Shown one piece after another: positions 34,442 through 43,620 of a stretch of 64,000 bases of DNA. Below the pieces are notes generated by a model. That model was not told the origin of the DNA. It saw only the letters and a list, made by a program, of their open reading frames with translations, and made no database searches. Source of the stretch: JANNSO01 sp964485395 (GTDB lineage: Bacteria > Spirochaetota > Spirochaetia > Treponematales > UBA12059); NCBI GenBank assembly GCA_964485395.1, contig CAZAJF010000003.1, positions 124,001 through 188,000 of the forward strand, written 5' to 3'. A program made the translations under genes and the position numbers. Numbering within the stretch: the stretch's first letter is position 1; each line of letters starts with the position of its first letter.

Positions 34442-34885
34442 GATTCATGTGACGATCCACCATATCATCCAGGAATCCTACCGTTTTGTGAAAGAGGAAT
34501 TCGGGCAATTCGCCGTGGGATTGTTGGCCACCGCCGGTACGTATCATTCCAATGTCTATAAAACCATATTCGAGCGGGAAGGCCTGTTCCAGATCTTGGA
34601 GCCGCAAGACGAGGACAAGATAAAAGTATGGGATGCCATCTACAGCCGCGAGTTCGGCATCAAGGACTGGAGCAAGCCAGTCAGCCAGCGTGCCGTGGAT
34701 AACCCGCGGGAAGTTGCGGAGCGGAGGGCGCCGGAAGAATAACCGATGTCATCATAATGGGCTGCACCGAGATTCCGTTGGCCATGGGCAGGCTCAAGCT
34801 GCCCATGATCCTCATAGATCCTGCGCTCATCATCGCGAGGGCTCTCGTGAAAGCCGTCGTCCCGAGTCGTCTGAAAGCCCTGTAA
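34329..34885 (+). pseudogene. Aspartate/glutamate racemase remnant
   Basis: From 34335 one frame reads KKLAQMGATHIGIPCNTAHT, the first catalytic-Cys motif of Asp/Glu racemases, and continues to 34742. A frameshift near 34720 then moves the C-terminus (ITDVIIMGCTEIPLAM, with the second catalytic Cys) into another frame that ends at 34885. The first 70 or so residues are missing at the junction with the solute-binding gene. Both catalytic cysteines survive in DNA, but no single reading frame joins them. Confidence 0.8.
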
Positions 34886-34971
34886 ATAATATATATCACA
34901 GACGCGATGTCTGCGGCATCCCCGGCTTTTCGTCGGCGAGAATTCCCGTGCCAATGAAGAAAGGACGCAGT

Positions 34972-35913
34972 ATGGATAATTTGAGGGTGGCTACCGCCCA
35001 GTTCGAGAATAAAAGTGCCGATAAAATATATAACCTGTCGGTAATCGCCGCAATGTCCAGGCAGGCCGCGGCCGCCGGAGCGGACGTCATAGCGTTTCAC
35101 GAGTGTTCGATTACGGGCTATACGTTCGCGAGGGACCTGTCGCAGGCGCAAATGCTGGATTTGGCTGAGCGCATTCCGGAGGGCCCGAGCGTCGCGCGGC
35201 TTACGGAGATAGCCAGGGATTCCGGGATAACCATTTTGGCGGGGCTTTTTGAAAAAGACATGGAAGACGACTTGTATAAAGCCTATATTTGCGTGGATAA
35301 AACCGGATTGGTCGCCAAATTCAGGAAGCTCCATCCGTTCATCAATCCGCACTTGAAGCCCGGGAGCGAATACGTCGTCTTTGATATCAAGGGATGGAAG
35401 TGCGGTATCCTTATCTGTTACGACAATAACGTAATCGAAAACGTGCGCGCCACGGCCTTGCTGGGAGCTGACTTGATTTTTATGCCGCACGTGACGATGT
35501 GCACGCCGTCCACGCGCCCGGGAGCCGGTTTCGTGGATCCGGTTCTTTGGGATAGGCGCATGGACGATCCGACGGCGCTGAGGATCGAGTTTGACGGATT
35601 GAAAGGTCGGGCTTGGCTGATGAAATGGCTTCCGGCAAGGGCTTATGATAACGGTATATACGTTGTATTCTCGAACCCGATCGGGATGGATGGCGATCAA
35701 CTTAAGAATGGATGCTCGATGATCATCGATCCTTTCGGGGACATAATCGCCGAATGCCGCTCGCTGGGCGACGAATTCACGATCGCAAATTGCGTTTATA
35801 AAAAATTACAGGACTCGGGAGGCCGCCGGTATATAGCGGCACGCCGGCCCGAGCTCTACGGGGATATCCTGGGACGGAAACACGAATCGAAGCAGAAGGT
35901 TGTCTGGCTTTGA
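34972..35913 (+). CDS. Carbon-nitrogen hydrolase (nitrilase superfamily)
   Basis: A 313-residue amidase-type enzyme. The catalytic triad is visible as Glu in AFHECSITGY, Lys in FRKLHPF and Cys in ILICYDNN. The start at 34972 follows AAAGGA; longer frames read into the racemase remnant. The family hydrolyses amides, carbamoyl groups or nitriles; the substrate is unknown. It is an intact but not close counterpart of the pseudogene at 26028. Its stop overlaps the start of the DUF1848 gene (TTGA). Confidence 0.9.
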   Translation: MDNLRVATAQFENKSADKIYNLSVIAAMSRQAAAAGADVIAFHECSITGYTFARDLSQAQMLDLAERIPEGPSVARLTEIARDSGITILAGLFEKDMEDDLYKAYICVDKTGLVAKFRKLHPFINPHLKPGSEYVVFDIKGWKCGILICYDNNVIENVRATALLGADLIFMPHVTMCTPSTRPGAGFVDPVLWDRRMDDPTALRIEFDGLKGRAWLMKWLPARAYDNGIYVVFSNPIGMDGDQLKNGCSMIIDPFGDIIAECRSLGDEFTIANCVYKKLQDSGGRRYIAARRPELYGDILGRKHESKQKVVWL

Positions 35914-36803
35914 TACTGAGCGCAAGCCGAAGAACGGATATCCCGGCTTTTTTCGGAGCTTGGTTCTTGAACAGGCTTCTGTGCAGGGAGGTGCTCGTCA
36001 GGAACCCGGTGAATCAAGGAAGCGTCAGCCGGATTTCGCTTACCCCGGAAGATGTGGACTGTTTCGTGTTCTGGACCAAGGATCCGAAGAATTTTTTGGA
36101 GTATCTGCCGCGGATCGACGACCTCGGCCACAAATATTATTTTCAGTTTACGCTGACTCCATACGGCGAAAGCATCGAGCCCGGCTTAGGTTCGAAAGAC
36201 CGGGCGCTGGAGACTTTTATTGAGCTGTCGGAACTCATAGGTAAAGATAAAGTAATATGGAGGTACGACCCCTTGCTGGCCGGGCCAAGTTTCGGCAAGG
36301 GCTACCATGAAGACAGCTTCGGGAAACTATGTGCCGCCCTGGGCGGGCATACCGAAAAATGCATCGTCAGCTTCGTGGACGAATACCCGTTTTTACGCAA
36401 AAAATTCTATGGCAACGGAATTCGACCGCCGACCGAGCCCGAAATGATCGCCATGGCGGGAGCTCTGAAGTCCATTGCGGATCGCGTCGACATGCCCATG
36501 GCTAGTTGCTGCGAGAGAATCGATTTGACGGCGCTTGGAATCCCGCATGGCAAATGCGTCGACGATGAGCTCGTCTCGAGGATAACTCGGAAGCCGATCC
36601 GTTATAAAAAAGATACAGGACAGAGAGCCGAATGCGGGTGCATGACAAGCCGCGATATCGGTTCTTACAATACATGTTCGCACGGCTGCGTGTATTGCTA
36701 TGCCAACAGGGGCGTAAGGATGGCCGGGTGCGATGATGCTTCGCCGATGCTCTGCGACGCCTTGCGCGGAACCGAGCGGATTACGAACGCGCCGAATGGT
36801 TAA
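35910..36803 (+). CDS. DUF1848 family protein
   Basis: A 297-residue protein with the DUF1848 hallmarks: ILSASRRTDIPAFFG at the start, CFVFWTKDP, YYFQFTLTPYG, VIWRYDPLL, and a cysteine-rich C-terminus (ECGCMTSRDIG, CSHGCVYCYAN). The last motif resembles radical-SAM-type or other iron-sulfur ligands, and the family may be radical-SAM-like; its reaction is unknown. TTG start within a TTGA overlap, coupled to the hydrolase gene. Full-length for the family. Confidence 0.88.
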   Translation: MILSASRRTDIPAFFGAWFLNRLLCREVLVRNPVNQGSVSRISLTPEDVDCFVFWTKDPKNFLEYLPRIDDLGHKYYFQFTLTPYGESIEPGLGSKDRALETFIELSELIGKDKVIWRYDPLLAGPSFGKGYHEDSFGKLCAALGGHTEKCIVSFVDEYPFLRKKFYGNGIRPPTEPEMIAMAGALKSIADRVDMPMASCCERIDLTALGIPHGKCVDDELVSRITRKPIRYKKDTGQRAECGCMTSRDIGSYNTCSHGCVYCYANRGVRMAGCDDASPMLCDALRGTERITNAPNG

Positions 36804-36815
36804 AAGGAGTTTGGG

Positions 36816-37811
36816 ATGCATGCGATCAACCGCTCTCTGATGAATGAAGACGCGCTCTTGGATATCGTTGCCGCTCTGTACGGAATTTCCGCTGATTCGG
36901 TCATAAGTTTCTGGCGTACCGGGATGGCGGGAAACGACAGTTATATCATCCGTTCTGCCGGTAACACATATATGTTAAAAATATATTTAAAACCCGCTTC
37001 CGGGGAACAGATACGATCTTCCATCGATATCATGGAATACCTTGCTTCACGAGGCGTAAATGTGCCTGAGGTGTATCAGACCGTTGGCGGTGCATCGTCG
37101 GTGGAAATCGATTATCCCGAAGGCAAAAGGATCGCCGTGCTATTCGAATACGTAGCAGGCGAAGAACCCGACATTTACGATGATGGAGACGCGAAAGCCA
37201 TCGGCAAGCTTTTAGGGTCGCTGTATCGAGAGCTTGATAGCCGGCCCGAACGGTTCCCGGTTCGCCGCATCGATCATGACTATCTGATTCGATCGGCTAT
37301 AGAAGGGCTGCGCACGTATATGCCGGAAGAAAAAGAGAAGATAGAGTCGCTGGATCTGACGGGCAGGGGCTTGTGGCGGATCATGGAAAATTCGGTCCCA
37401 TGCGCGAACCCTCATTATGGTCTTTGCCATGGCGACCTGCATACCGGAAATATGATAAAGACCGCAAACGGCGAGATTTTTCTTTTTGATTTTGATTCCT
37501 GCGGTTACGGATACCGCGTGTATGATATCGGTATTTACGCAAACGACGATTGGGAGGCAAAAACCCCGGAAGCGCTGAAGAAGGTAGATTTAGCGCTCGA
37601 GAAATTTCTGTTAGGATATCGGGAGGCAATGCCGTTCTCGCAAGAGGAAGAAGCTGTGTTCCCGTACATGCTGGGATTGCGGCACCTGGAATTACTGGGC
37701 ATGGTATTGCGCAATTGCGTCGTGCTGGAGGGCACGCACTGGATCAAGGGTTGCCTGAAGTTTCATTGGGCCTGGTTCGAGGGCTGGCGGAAAACCGTGG
37801 CTGTCGGCTGA
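36816..37811 (+). CDS. Aminoglycoside-phosphotransferase-fold kinase
   Basis: A 331-residue small-molecule kinase. It shows an ATP-binding N-lobe (NDSYIIRSAGNTYMLKIY), the catalytic loop LCHGDLHTGNMI and the metal-binding FLFDFDSCGYGYRVYDIG. It resembles the homoserine kinase/choline kinase-like branch (HSK2-like) of the APH family more than known aminoglycoside resistance enzymes. Substrate not deducible. SD AAGGAG. Confidence 0.86.
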   Translation: MHAINRSLMNEDALLDIVAALYGISADSVISFWRTGMAGNDSYIIRSAGNTYMLKIYLKPASGEQIRSSIDIMEYLASRGVNVPEVYQTVGGASSVEIDYPEGKRIAVLFEYVAGEEPDIYDDGDAKAIGKLLGSLYRELDSRPERFPVRRIDHDYLIRSAIEGLRTYMPEEKEKIESLDLTGRGLWRIMENSVPCANPHYGLCHGDLHTGNMIKTANGEIFLFDFDSCGYGYRVYDIGIYANDDWEAKTPEALKKVDLALEKFLLGYREAMPFSQEEEAVFPYMLGLRHLELLGMVLRNCVVLEGTHWIKGCLKFHWAWFEGWRKTVAVG

Positions 37812-37846
37812 AGTAGGTTATTTAATTATATCTCAGGGAGGATTGC

Positions 37847-38782
37847 ATGGATAAGCAAAAGTTCAAGTGCGATTTCGCGAAGGTAAACGGCATCAGTCTG
37901 CACTATCTTGATTGGGGAGGCACGGGAAATGTTCCTCTGTTTTTAACGGGCATGGGCAATAATGCGCATGTGTACGACGTGTTCGCGCCGCGCTTTACCG
38001 ACCAGTTTCACGTACTGGGTTTGACGCGCAGGGGGCATGGGGATTCGGACTATCCCGAAACAGGCTACGACGTGGATACCCTCACGGAAGACCTGCGCCT
38101 GTTCATGGATTCCCTGCATATCGAAAAAGCGGTTTTAGTGGGGCATTCGATGGCCAATATCGAATTGTGCCGGTTTTCCGCACTGCATCCGGAACGGGTT
38201 GAAAAGCTTATCTTCCTCGATGCTGCATATGACAGAACTTCCGAGAATTTTAAAACCATGGTAGCGAAGAATCCCATGAGGACTTTTAAGATTCCGGAAC
38301 CGGAAGGCATCACTGACTCTATAGGTAAACTAATTCATTATTGTAAAAATAATGATTCCTATTGGGGTGTCCCGGGTAACTGGAACGAGGCAATGGACGA
38401 AGAAGCCCTTCATAATGTAGGCATTGGGCCTGACGGAAAAGTTGAGATGAAAGGATCTGAAAATATAGGAATTGCTTTGAACGCAACTCTGAGTAGCTAT
38501 AAACCGGAAGATTCTTTAATAAAGGTTCCCGTGCTCAGTATTTATGCGATACTAGGTGTTGAGGAGATCTGCTTGAAGCACATGACCGATGAGCAAATAA
38601 CCTTATTGAGCGAGTTTTACAATGTGACGAGGCCCCCGATTACCAGGGATTGCATCGCGCAATTTCGTCGTGATGTGCCGCATGCTAAAATCGTTGAAAT
38701 TTCCAATGCTCACCACCACATTTTTATTAAGCACGCGGCGATCGTCTATGAGGAAATGAGGGCGTTCTTGAATAATCGATGA
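37847..38782 (+). CDS. Alpha/beta-fold hydrolase
   Basis: A 311-residue enzyme: oxyanion loop FLTGMGNNAHVYD, GLTRRGHGDSDYP, nucleophile S101 in LVGHSMANIE, and catalytic His near NAHHHIFI. The acid residue lies in the variable region. The GHSMAN elbow is slightly unusual (commonly GHSMGG). Substrate unknown. SD GGGAGG. It is the last gene of the plus-strand accessory run, facing the metallo-hydrolase gene with 18 bases between stops. Confidence 0.88.
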   Translation: MDKQKFKCDFAKVNGISLHYLDWGGTGNVPLFLTGMGNNAHVYDVFAPRFTDQFHVLGLTRRGHGDSDYPETGYDVDTLTEDLRLFMDSLHIEKAVLVGHSMANIELCRFSALHPERVEKLIFLDAAYDRTSENFKTMVAKNPMRTFKIPEPEGITDSIGKLIHYCKNNDSYWGVPGNWNEAMDEEALHNVGIGPDGKVEMKGSENIGIALNATLSSYKPEDSLIKVPVLSIYAILGVEEICLKHMTDEQITLLSEFYNVTRPPITRDCIAQFRRDVPHAKIVEISNAHHHIFIKHAAIVYEEMRAFLNNR

Positions 38783-38800
38783 CGAGCCGGGTTCTTGACC

Positions 38801-39436
38801 TTAAGCCCCTGCGGCTTTCCACTCGCGGTAATAGGGATTGCTCTTTTTTTCCTTGCCGATGGTGCTGGACGGTCCGTGCCCCGGATGGACGCGGACCGAT
38901 TCATTCTGGCTGTCTACGAGCATGACGATGGAGCGGCTCAGGGCCTGCATGTCGCCCGAGGGGAAGTCCCAGCGGCCAACTCCGCCGGCGAACAGTGTGT
39001 CGCCTGAAAGCATATCCTCGCCCGCCAGGTAGCACACGCTGCCTGCGGTGTGGCCGGGAGTGTGCAGCGCAGTGACCGCCGCGTCGCCGATGGGGAACGC
39101 CTCAGCGTCGCTGAAGGCGGCGATGCGCAGCGACTCCAGCGAGAACGGTTTTTGTTGGCCGTAAACCGCGAAGCCATTCAGCAAGTCGTCCTTCAGCATG
39201 CCGAGGTCCGCTTCGTGCAGGTGCACGGGTAGTTCGAAGCAGTCGACTGCGCCGATGTGGTCCAGGTGCGCGTGCGTGAGCAGGATGCCGATCGGCTCGA
39301 GGCCCCGCTGCCGCACGAATGTTACTATTTTTTGTTTCTCGTAGCCGGGGTCGACGATGAAGCATTCCCCTGCGTGCTCGATGATGAAGCAGTTGACTTC
39401 GATGTCCCCGCGCAGGACCAATTTATGGATATTCAT
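38801..39436 (-). CDS. Metallo-beta-lactamase-fold hydrolase (glyoxalase II-like)
   Basis: A 211-residue dinuclear metal hydrolase. The ligands are visible: THAHLDHIGA (HxHxDH), HTPGHTAGSV, LSGDTLFAGG and a final VHPGHGPSSTIG. This set fits the glyoxalase II/thioesterase-like group that cleaves thioesters such as S-lactoylglutathione. The start at 39436 follows GGAAAGG; longer frames read into the EFR1 gene. It lies two bases after the EFR1 stop, so the two genes are an operon. Confidence 0.9.
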   Translation of the reverse strand: MNIHKLVLRGDIEVNCFIIEHAGECFIVDPGYEKQKIVTFVRQRGLEPIGILLTHAHLDHIGAVDCFELPVHLHEADLGMLKDDLLNGFAVYGQQKPFSLESLRIAAFSDAEAFPIGDAAVTALHTPGHTAGSVCYLAGEDMLSGDTLFAGGVGRWDFPSGDMQALSRSIVMLVDSQNESVRVHPGHGPSSTIGKEKKSNPYYREWKAAGA

Positions 39437-39438
39437 GA

Positions 39439-40257
39439 CTAAGCCTTTCCGTCGATGCCGTCGAGGCGCGGCGCTAGTGCGGGAGACAGCCCCTTGTAAC
39501 GCGAGTTGCCTTCGGTAAACCAGCCTTCTATGGCGTTCTTTGGGCACAGGTTGATGCAGCGGTAGCAGCCGATGCACGTGCCTTTAGGGCTGGGGAATCT
39601 GTCGAAGCTCATTCTTCCCGTGGGGCATCCTTTGACGCAGGTGCCGCAGCGGTTGCAGGATTTTTCGTTTACCTTGGTGACGAACAGGCTGCGCAATACC
39701 TTTTTGTTATAAAAATATGATACAAGGTGGGTTATAAGCGGACGGAATGCAGGCTTGACGGGAATCTGAGTTCCAGCCTGGAATGCCCTGAAGGCGGAGG
39801 GAATGTCTTTGCCAAAGCCGACGGTGGCGTCCTGCGTGGCCGGGGACGGCTCGTTTTCGTACTCGAGCCTTCCTGGGGCGCGGGATGTGGTCCATGAGCC
39901 TTGCGCCAGCATGTGTCCCTGCGCGATTACCGTGTAACCTTTGGCTTGGAGCCTGCGCTTGAATATCCAGTGGACGTTGCTCAGGTCCCCGGCGTAACTC
40001 ACGAAAGTGAAGCAGGGCATTCCGTCTCCCGGAGGGAGGGTTTCTATGAGTTCGAGAATGTTGAGCGCGGGTTTGTAGGCGAATACCGGTGAGGCGAACC
40101 CGACCAGGTCGTAGTTTCTCAGCAGCTTAGGGGAATAATACTTGATATCGAGGCATTCGCATTCGTTGCCGGGGATCGCCTCGATGCCCGACCTGACAAG
40201 TCCTGCTCCGTATTCGGTATTTCCCGTAGCGCTAAAATAAAACAGTACTGATTTCAT
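39439..40257 (-). CDS. EFR1-type flavodoxin-ferredoxin fusion
   Basis: A 272-residue electron-transfer protein: an N-terminal flavodoxin domain (LFYFSATGNTEYGA for FMN, SPVFAYKPA, FVSYAG) followed by two 4Fe-4S motifs (CNRCGTCVKGCPTG and CIGCYRCINLCPKNA). EFR1 proteins are anaerobe-associated; partners are unknown. SD AAGGAG precedes ATG. Operon with the metallo-hydrolase. Confidence 0.9.
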   Translation of the reverse strand: MKSVLFYFSATGNTEYGAGLVRSGIEAIPGNECECLDIKYYSPKLLRNYDLVGFASPVFAYKPALNILELIETLPPGDGMPCFTFVSYAGDLSNVHWIFKRRLQAKGYTVIAQGHMLAQGSWTTSRAPGRLEYENEPSPATQDATVGFGKDIPSAFRAFQAGTQIPVKPAFRPLITHLVSYFYNKKVLRSLFVTKVNEKSCNRCGTCVKGCPTGRMSFDRFPSPKGTCIGCYRCINLCPKNAIEGWFTEGNSRYKGLSPALAPRLDGIDGKA

Positions 40258-40304
40258 CGAAATTTCTCCTTGCCCGCCAAGGACAGCGGCAGGAAGCCAA
40301 CTGC

Positions 40305-40390
40305 ATCCATCAAGGCGCAGAAAACGAAGGAAAGCGAAACTGGGGCTATGGCGGCGTGTGCCGCTTTTTTTCTTTGTGCCTTTGGCGTTC
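40305..40390 (+). other. Imperfect inverted repeat with T-tailed hairpin in a 306-base gap
   Basis: The gap 40258-40563 holds no supported gene. In it, GCGGC-GTGT-GCCGC (40351-40364) is followed by seven T, a plus-strand terminator shape. The flanks AAGGCGCAGAAAACG…AAAGCG and CTTTTTTTCTTTGTGCCTT are partly complementary, making a longer cruciform. There is no plus-strand gene just upstream for it to end, so it may finish a small RNA, stop antisense transcription or be a mobile REP-like sequence. Confidence 0.5.
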
Positions 40391-40563
40391 TGGATATGCG
40401 CTCGGCCCCGGGATTTACCGAGAGTGATTTATTTGCTTTTCCCAGGTTTTGATTACTGTCGCGGCATAAGGATGTTTCTGATCTCATGAAGAATACTATT
40501 ACCGTCTTGACGGTATGGTAGTCAAGGGCATCTTTGATTGCAGGGCGTGGTTTGGCTCAGCTG

Positions 40564-42159
40564 CTAAGGTTTAAGCGGAATGCGTATAATACAGTTCATC
40601 CCTTTTCCGGGTTCGCTCTTTACGAAAATCTTACCGTTCAATTTCAGCGTGACTATGTTATATACGATATGCATTCCGAGTCCTACTCCGCCGCGGCCCC
40701 GAGTCGTCGTGAAAAAAGGATCGAAAATCCTTCGCGCCGTTTCGGTATCCATGCCGAGTCCGTCGTCGGAATAGTCCAACGTGAGGAAACTGTCCTCTTT
40801 TAATACTTTGATGGCGATCATTCCTGCTGATGTCGGGGTGTATGCATGAATAAGCGAGTTCATGACTAGATTTGAAATAATCTGGATAAACGCGCTGGGG
40901 TAGCTTTCAATAACGAGGTTTTCCGGGAGATCGGTCGTAATGGCGATCTTTGTTTTTTTAAAGCTTGGACGGAGGCTGACGAGTATGTTCGCGATATATT
41001 CGCCGATGTCGAAAAGACTCATGTCGTCCAGTTCCTGATCCACGGCTACTTTTTTGAAGCTGGAAACCAATTCAGACGCGTGGCGAAGGCTTAACAGGGT
41101 TATCTGCGCGACCTCCTTGCACTGTGCGATAAAATTGCCCATCGATTCGGTGTCCAGCGTCCTGTCGTTGAATTTTATTTCGAGGTCCTTGACGCTGTCC
41201 TCGAGAAACGAGGCTGCGGTAATGCAATTTCCGATGGGGGTGTTGATTTCATGGGAGATTCCCGCGACCATGCCGCCAAGCGCCGCCATTTTTTCCTGCT
41301 GGATCATTTGATTTTGAAGGATGCGAAGCTCGGTTATCGTTTTGGAAAGCTCCGCGTTGGATTCCTGCAAGGCGCTTGTCCGCTCATGCACGGTTTTTTC
41401 CAGCCCCTTGTTAAGCGACGAGATGCGCCCGGCCATCGAATCGAACTCGCTCGCAAGAAGCCCGATCTCGTCGTTTTCCTGTATGCCTGTACGAATATCC
41501 AGAGTCCCTTCCCCCATTTTTCGCGCGATATTCGTCAATCTCGCCAGAGGTTCGGAAATTCTCGCCGAAATCAGGAAAAATCCCAGTGTCGCAAGGATAA
41601 TGGATAACGCCGAAATGACGAGCGATACGAGCGTCGCACGCCGCAGGGAGCTGTAGATGGTCTCTTCATCGGCCGCCACGACAAGGTACCAGCCCCACGG
41701 TTCGAACCTTCCGTGAGCCACGAGATGGCGTGCGGTCGGGCGAGGCAGAAACGGAGAGCTGACGACAAGCATTCCGGCAGAAGGGTTGATGGCGGCCTGC
41801 AATGGATCTGTTTTCGCTAAAATATTGCCCGTGGCATCGATGCTTCCCTTCAGGTATTCGCCTTGTTCCGAAAATATGATGAAGCTTTCGCCAGGGCCTA
41901 GAAGTTTCGAAAAATTAATCGAAATTGAATCGAGCGCGTTCTTGATGAAAAACTCATTGTCTTGAAATCCCACCTTTGAAAGCACTTCCTGCGATGCGGT
42001 GATGCGGTTTGAGAGAAGGTTGAGCTGGGCAGATAATAGCTCCTTTTTTGTTTCGGTTATCGTTCTGGATACGAAGAGCGAATATACCGTCGCGGTTACG
42101 ATCAGAGGAATAACGATCAAAGGCAGCCCGAAAATCTGGAGCTTGGTTCTGAATTTCAT
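40564..42159 (-). CDS. Membrane-bound sensor histidine kinase
   Basis: A 531-residue kinase: transmembrane helix 1 (about 10-32), a periplasmic domain of about 145 residues (cache-like), transmembrane helix 2 (about 178-202), HAMP (203-255), a coiled coil, then the HisKA region with H303 in GISHEINTPIGN and an HATPase_c domain (NLVMNSLIHAY, DDGLGMD, GGVGLGMHIV). It autophosphorylates in response to a periplasmic signal. No response regulator is adjacent. It starts 24 bases after the stop of a solute-binding lipoprotein gene on the same strand, which suggests that protein presents the ligand. Confidence 0.92.
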   Translation of the reverse strand: MKFRTKLQIFGLPLIVIPLIVTATVYSLFVSRTITETKKELLSAQLNLLSNRITASQEVLSKVGFQDNEFFIKNALDSISINFSKLLGPGESFIIFSEQGEYLKGSIDATGNILAKTDPLQAAINPSAGMLVVSSPFLPRPTARHLVAHGRFEPWGWYLVVAADEETIYSSLRRATLVSLVISALSIILATLGFFLISARISEPLARLTNIARKMGEGTLDIRTGIQENDEIGLLASEFDSMAGRISSLNKGLEKTVHERTSALQESNAELSKTITELRILQNQMIQQEKMAALGGMVAGISHEINTPIGNCITAASFLEDSVKDLEIKFNDRTLDTESMGNFIAQCKEVAQITLLSLRHASELVSSFKKVAVDQELDDMSLFDIGEYIANILVSLRPSFKKTKIAITTDLPENLVIESYPSAFIQIISNLVMNSLIHAYTPTSAGMIAIKVLKEDSFLTLDYSDDGLGMDTETARRIFDPFFTTTRGRGGVGLGMHIVYNIVTLKLNGKIFVKSEPGKGMNCIIRIPLKP

Positions 42160-42183
42160 GGTCGACCTTTTTTAGCCCGCTTT

Positions 42184-43620
42184 TTATTCCGCGGCGGCAA
42201 GAACGGCATTTATGTAGGCTGTATAGTCCATTCCGAAAATTTTCGTCCAAAGCCCGGGTAAGAGCCCCGATTCCCTTGAGCTATCCAAAAAGCCGTTTAT
42301 CAATGCGTTTAAACCCAAGTCGTCTTTTTTGAGACCGAAAGCTACCCCTTGGATTTCGGAGAAGAATGGCGAAAGAGCCAGTCCGGCCATTTTGTCGCTG
42401 TTGATGGCAAATACTACGCTTCCGTCAAGGATGTAGTCGGCCTTTCCCTCCCGGACAAATCGAAACCCCTCGTCTTCGTTCGACCGGAAGACGAAGTCGA
42501 AGGAAAGGCCGTTCTTGGCGGCGAAATCTTTCAGGGTGGTATGCTGGATGCTGTCCTTGAGTATCGCGAAACGTTTTCCGCTCAGCTGGCTTATGGAGTG
42601 GACCTCTTCGCCTGCCCGTCCCGCGAGCTGTTCCCGGATCGGGTAGATAAGCGGCATGGCTATCAGTTTGAGACGCCACGGATTTACGCCGAAGCTGTTG
42701 GCGTACAGGTCAACTTTTTTTAACAAATCGGGCGTGTAGGAATAATTCCCGGAGCTCAGGTCCGTCGGCATGATGCCGTCCAGCGTAAAGAAGGCGGAAA
42801 CCTCTTTTTGAACGGAAAGCTCGAGCGCGAGCCCGATGGACTGGGCAAAAGCGACCGCAAGATCGAAATCGAGCCCTTTGACGCTGCCGTCCGGCTGTGG
42901 CACATAGCCGTATGCCCCGCCTATGCGAACGGCCGCGACAAGTTTTCCTCCTGCATCGCGCCGGGCTTTCAACCAGGCTGCGGCCTCCGGTGTCGGGTCA
43001 AAGTATTGGGCCCGCAGGACCCCGTCGTAGCGGATCGACGTAAAATAGCGTTCCGCCGAACCTGTGCCCACGGCGGCGTCGAAATCGGCGGCGAAGGAGT
43101 CTATTTCGCGAAGTTCCGAGAGGGTCTTGGCAATGAGCCTGGCGAGAACGGGTTGTCCCGGTGAGACTGCCCACCATGCGATTGCGGGACCTTCGGGAAG
43201 CCTGCCGGGGAGCGGGAAAAATGGAATGAGGCGCGCTGAATTTCTAAGCTCGGGGCTATCCTGCAGAAATGAGGCGACAAGGTCGAATTTCGTAAAAATC
43301 CCCGCAGGATCGGGGAGGGTGCTTGTGGACAAGGTTACCTTGACGCCGAGGCGATCGGAGACGAGCCGCACTGCGGATTTGAGGAAGCGTTCCTGGGCCG
43401 ACGCGTTTCCGAGTTCGGCGGGAAGGTCGCGCGGGGCGACAAGGATTCGAAGGGGCTTGTTTCCAATCTCTGCCGACAGCGCCGCGGCTTCCGGTTCGGA
43501 GAGCTGTTCTTTTGCTTTTACCGGTGATGGTCCGTTTTTTTGATTGCCGCAGGAAAAGACTGCCATGATGACCGCAAGGGACATTGCGATAAGGGTAATG
43601 CGGAACGAGGAGCGTAACAT
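42184..43620 (-). CDS. Two-module solute-binding lipoprotein, likely kinase co-sensor
   Basis: A 478-residue lipoprotein (lipobox VFSC at 21-24). After a linker it carries a short first module (RILVAPRDLPAELG…, about 57-200) and a full SBP_bac_3-like module (about 225-465: AVRIGGAYGYVPQPDG, GLDFDLAVAFAQSIGLALEL, GKRFAILKDSIQHTTL, ADYILDGSVVFAIN). No ABC permease genes are adjacent. The next gene is a sensor kinase, so sensing rather than import is likely. The first module lacks a complete two-lobed pattern. SD GGAGG before ATG. Confidence 0.82.
   Translation of the reverse strand: MLRSSFRITLIAMSLAVIMAVFSCGNQKNGPSPVKAKEQLSEPEAAALSAEIGNKPLRILVAPRDLPAELGNASAQERFLKSAVRLVSDRLGVKVTLSTSTLPDPAGIFTKFDLVASFLQDSPELRNSARLIPFFPLPGRLPEGPAIAWWAVSPGQPVLARLIAKTLSELREIDSFAADFDAAVGTGSAERYFTSIRYDGVLRAQYFDPTPEAAAWLKARRDAGGKLVAAVRIGGAYGYVPQPDGSVKGLDFDLAVAFAQSIGLALELSVQKEVSAFFTLDGIMPTDLSSGNYSYTPDLLKKVDLYANSFGVNPWRLKLIAMPLIYPIREQLAGRAGEEVHSISQLSGKRFAILKDSIQHTTLKDFAAKNGLSFDFVFRSNEDEGFRFVREGKADYILDGSVVFAINSDKMAGLALSPFFSEIQGVAFGLKKDDLGLNALINGFLDSSRESGLLPGLWTKIFGMDYTAYINAVLAAAE

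Noticed and set aside
40254..40487. 77-codon minus-strand ORF overlapping the EFR1 start
   Set aside because: It spans the inverted repeat and the EFR1 SD; composition does not look like protein.
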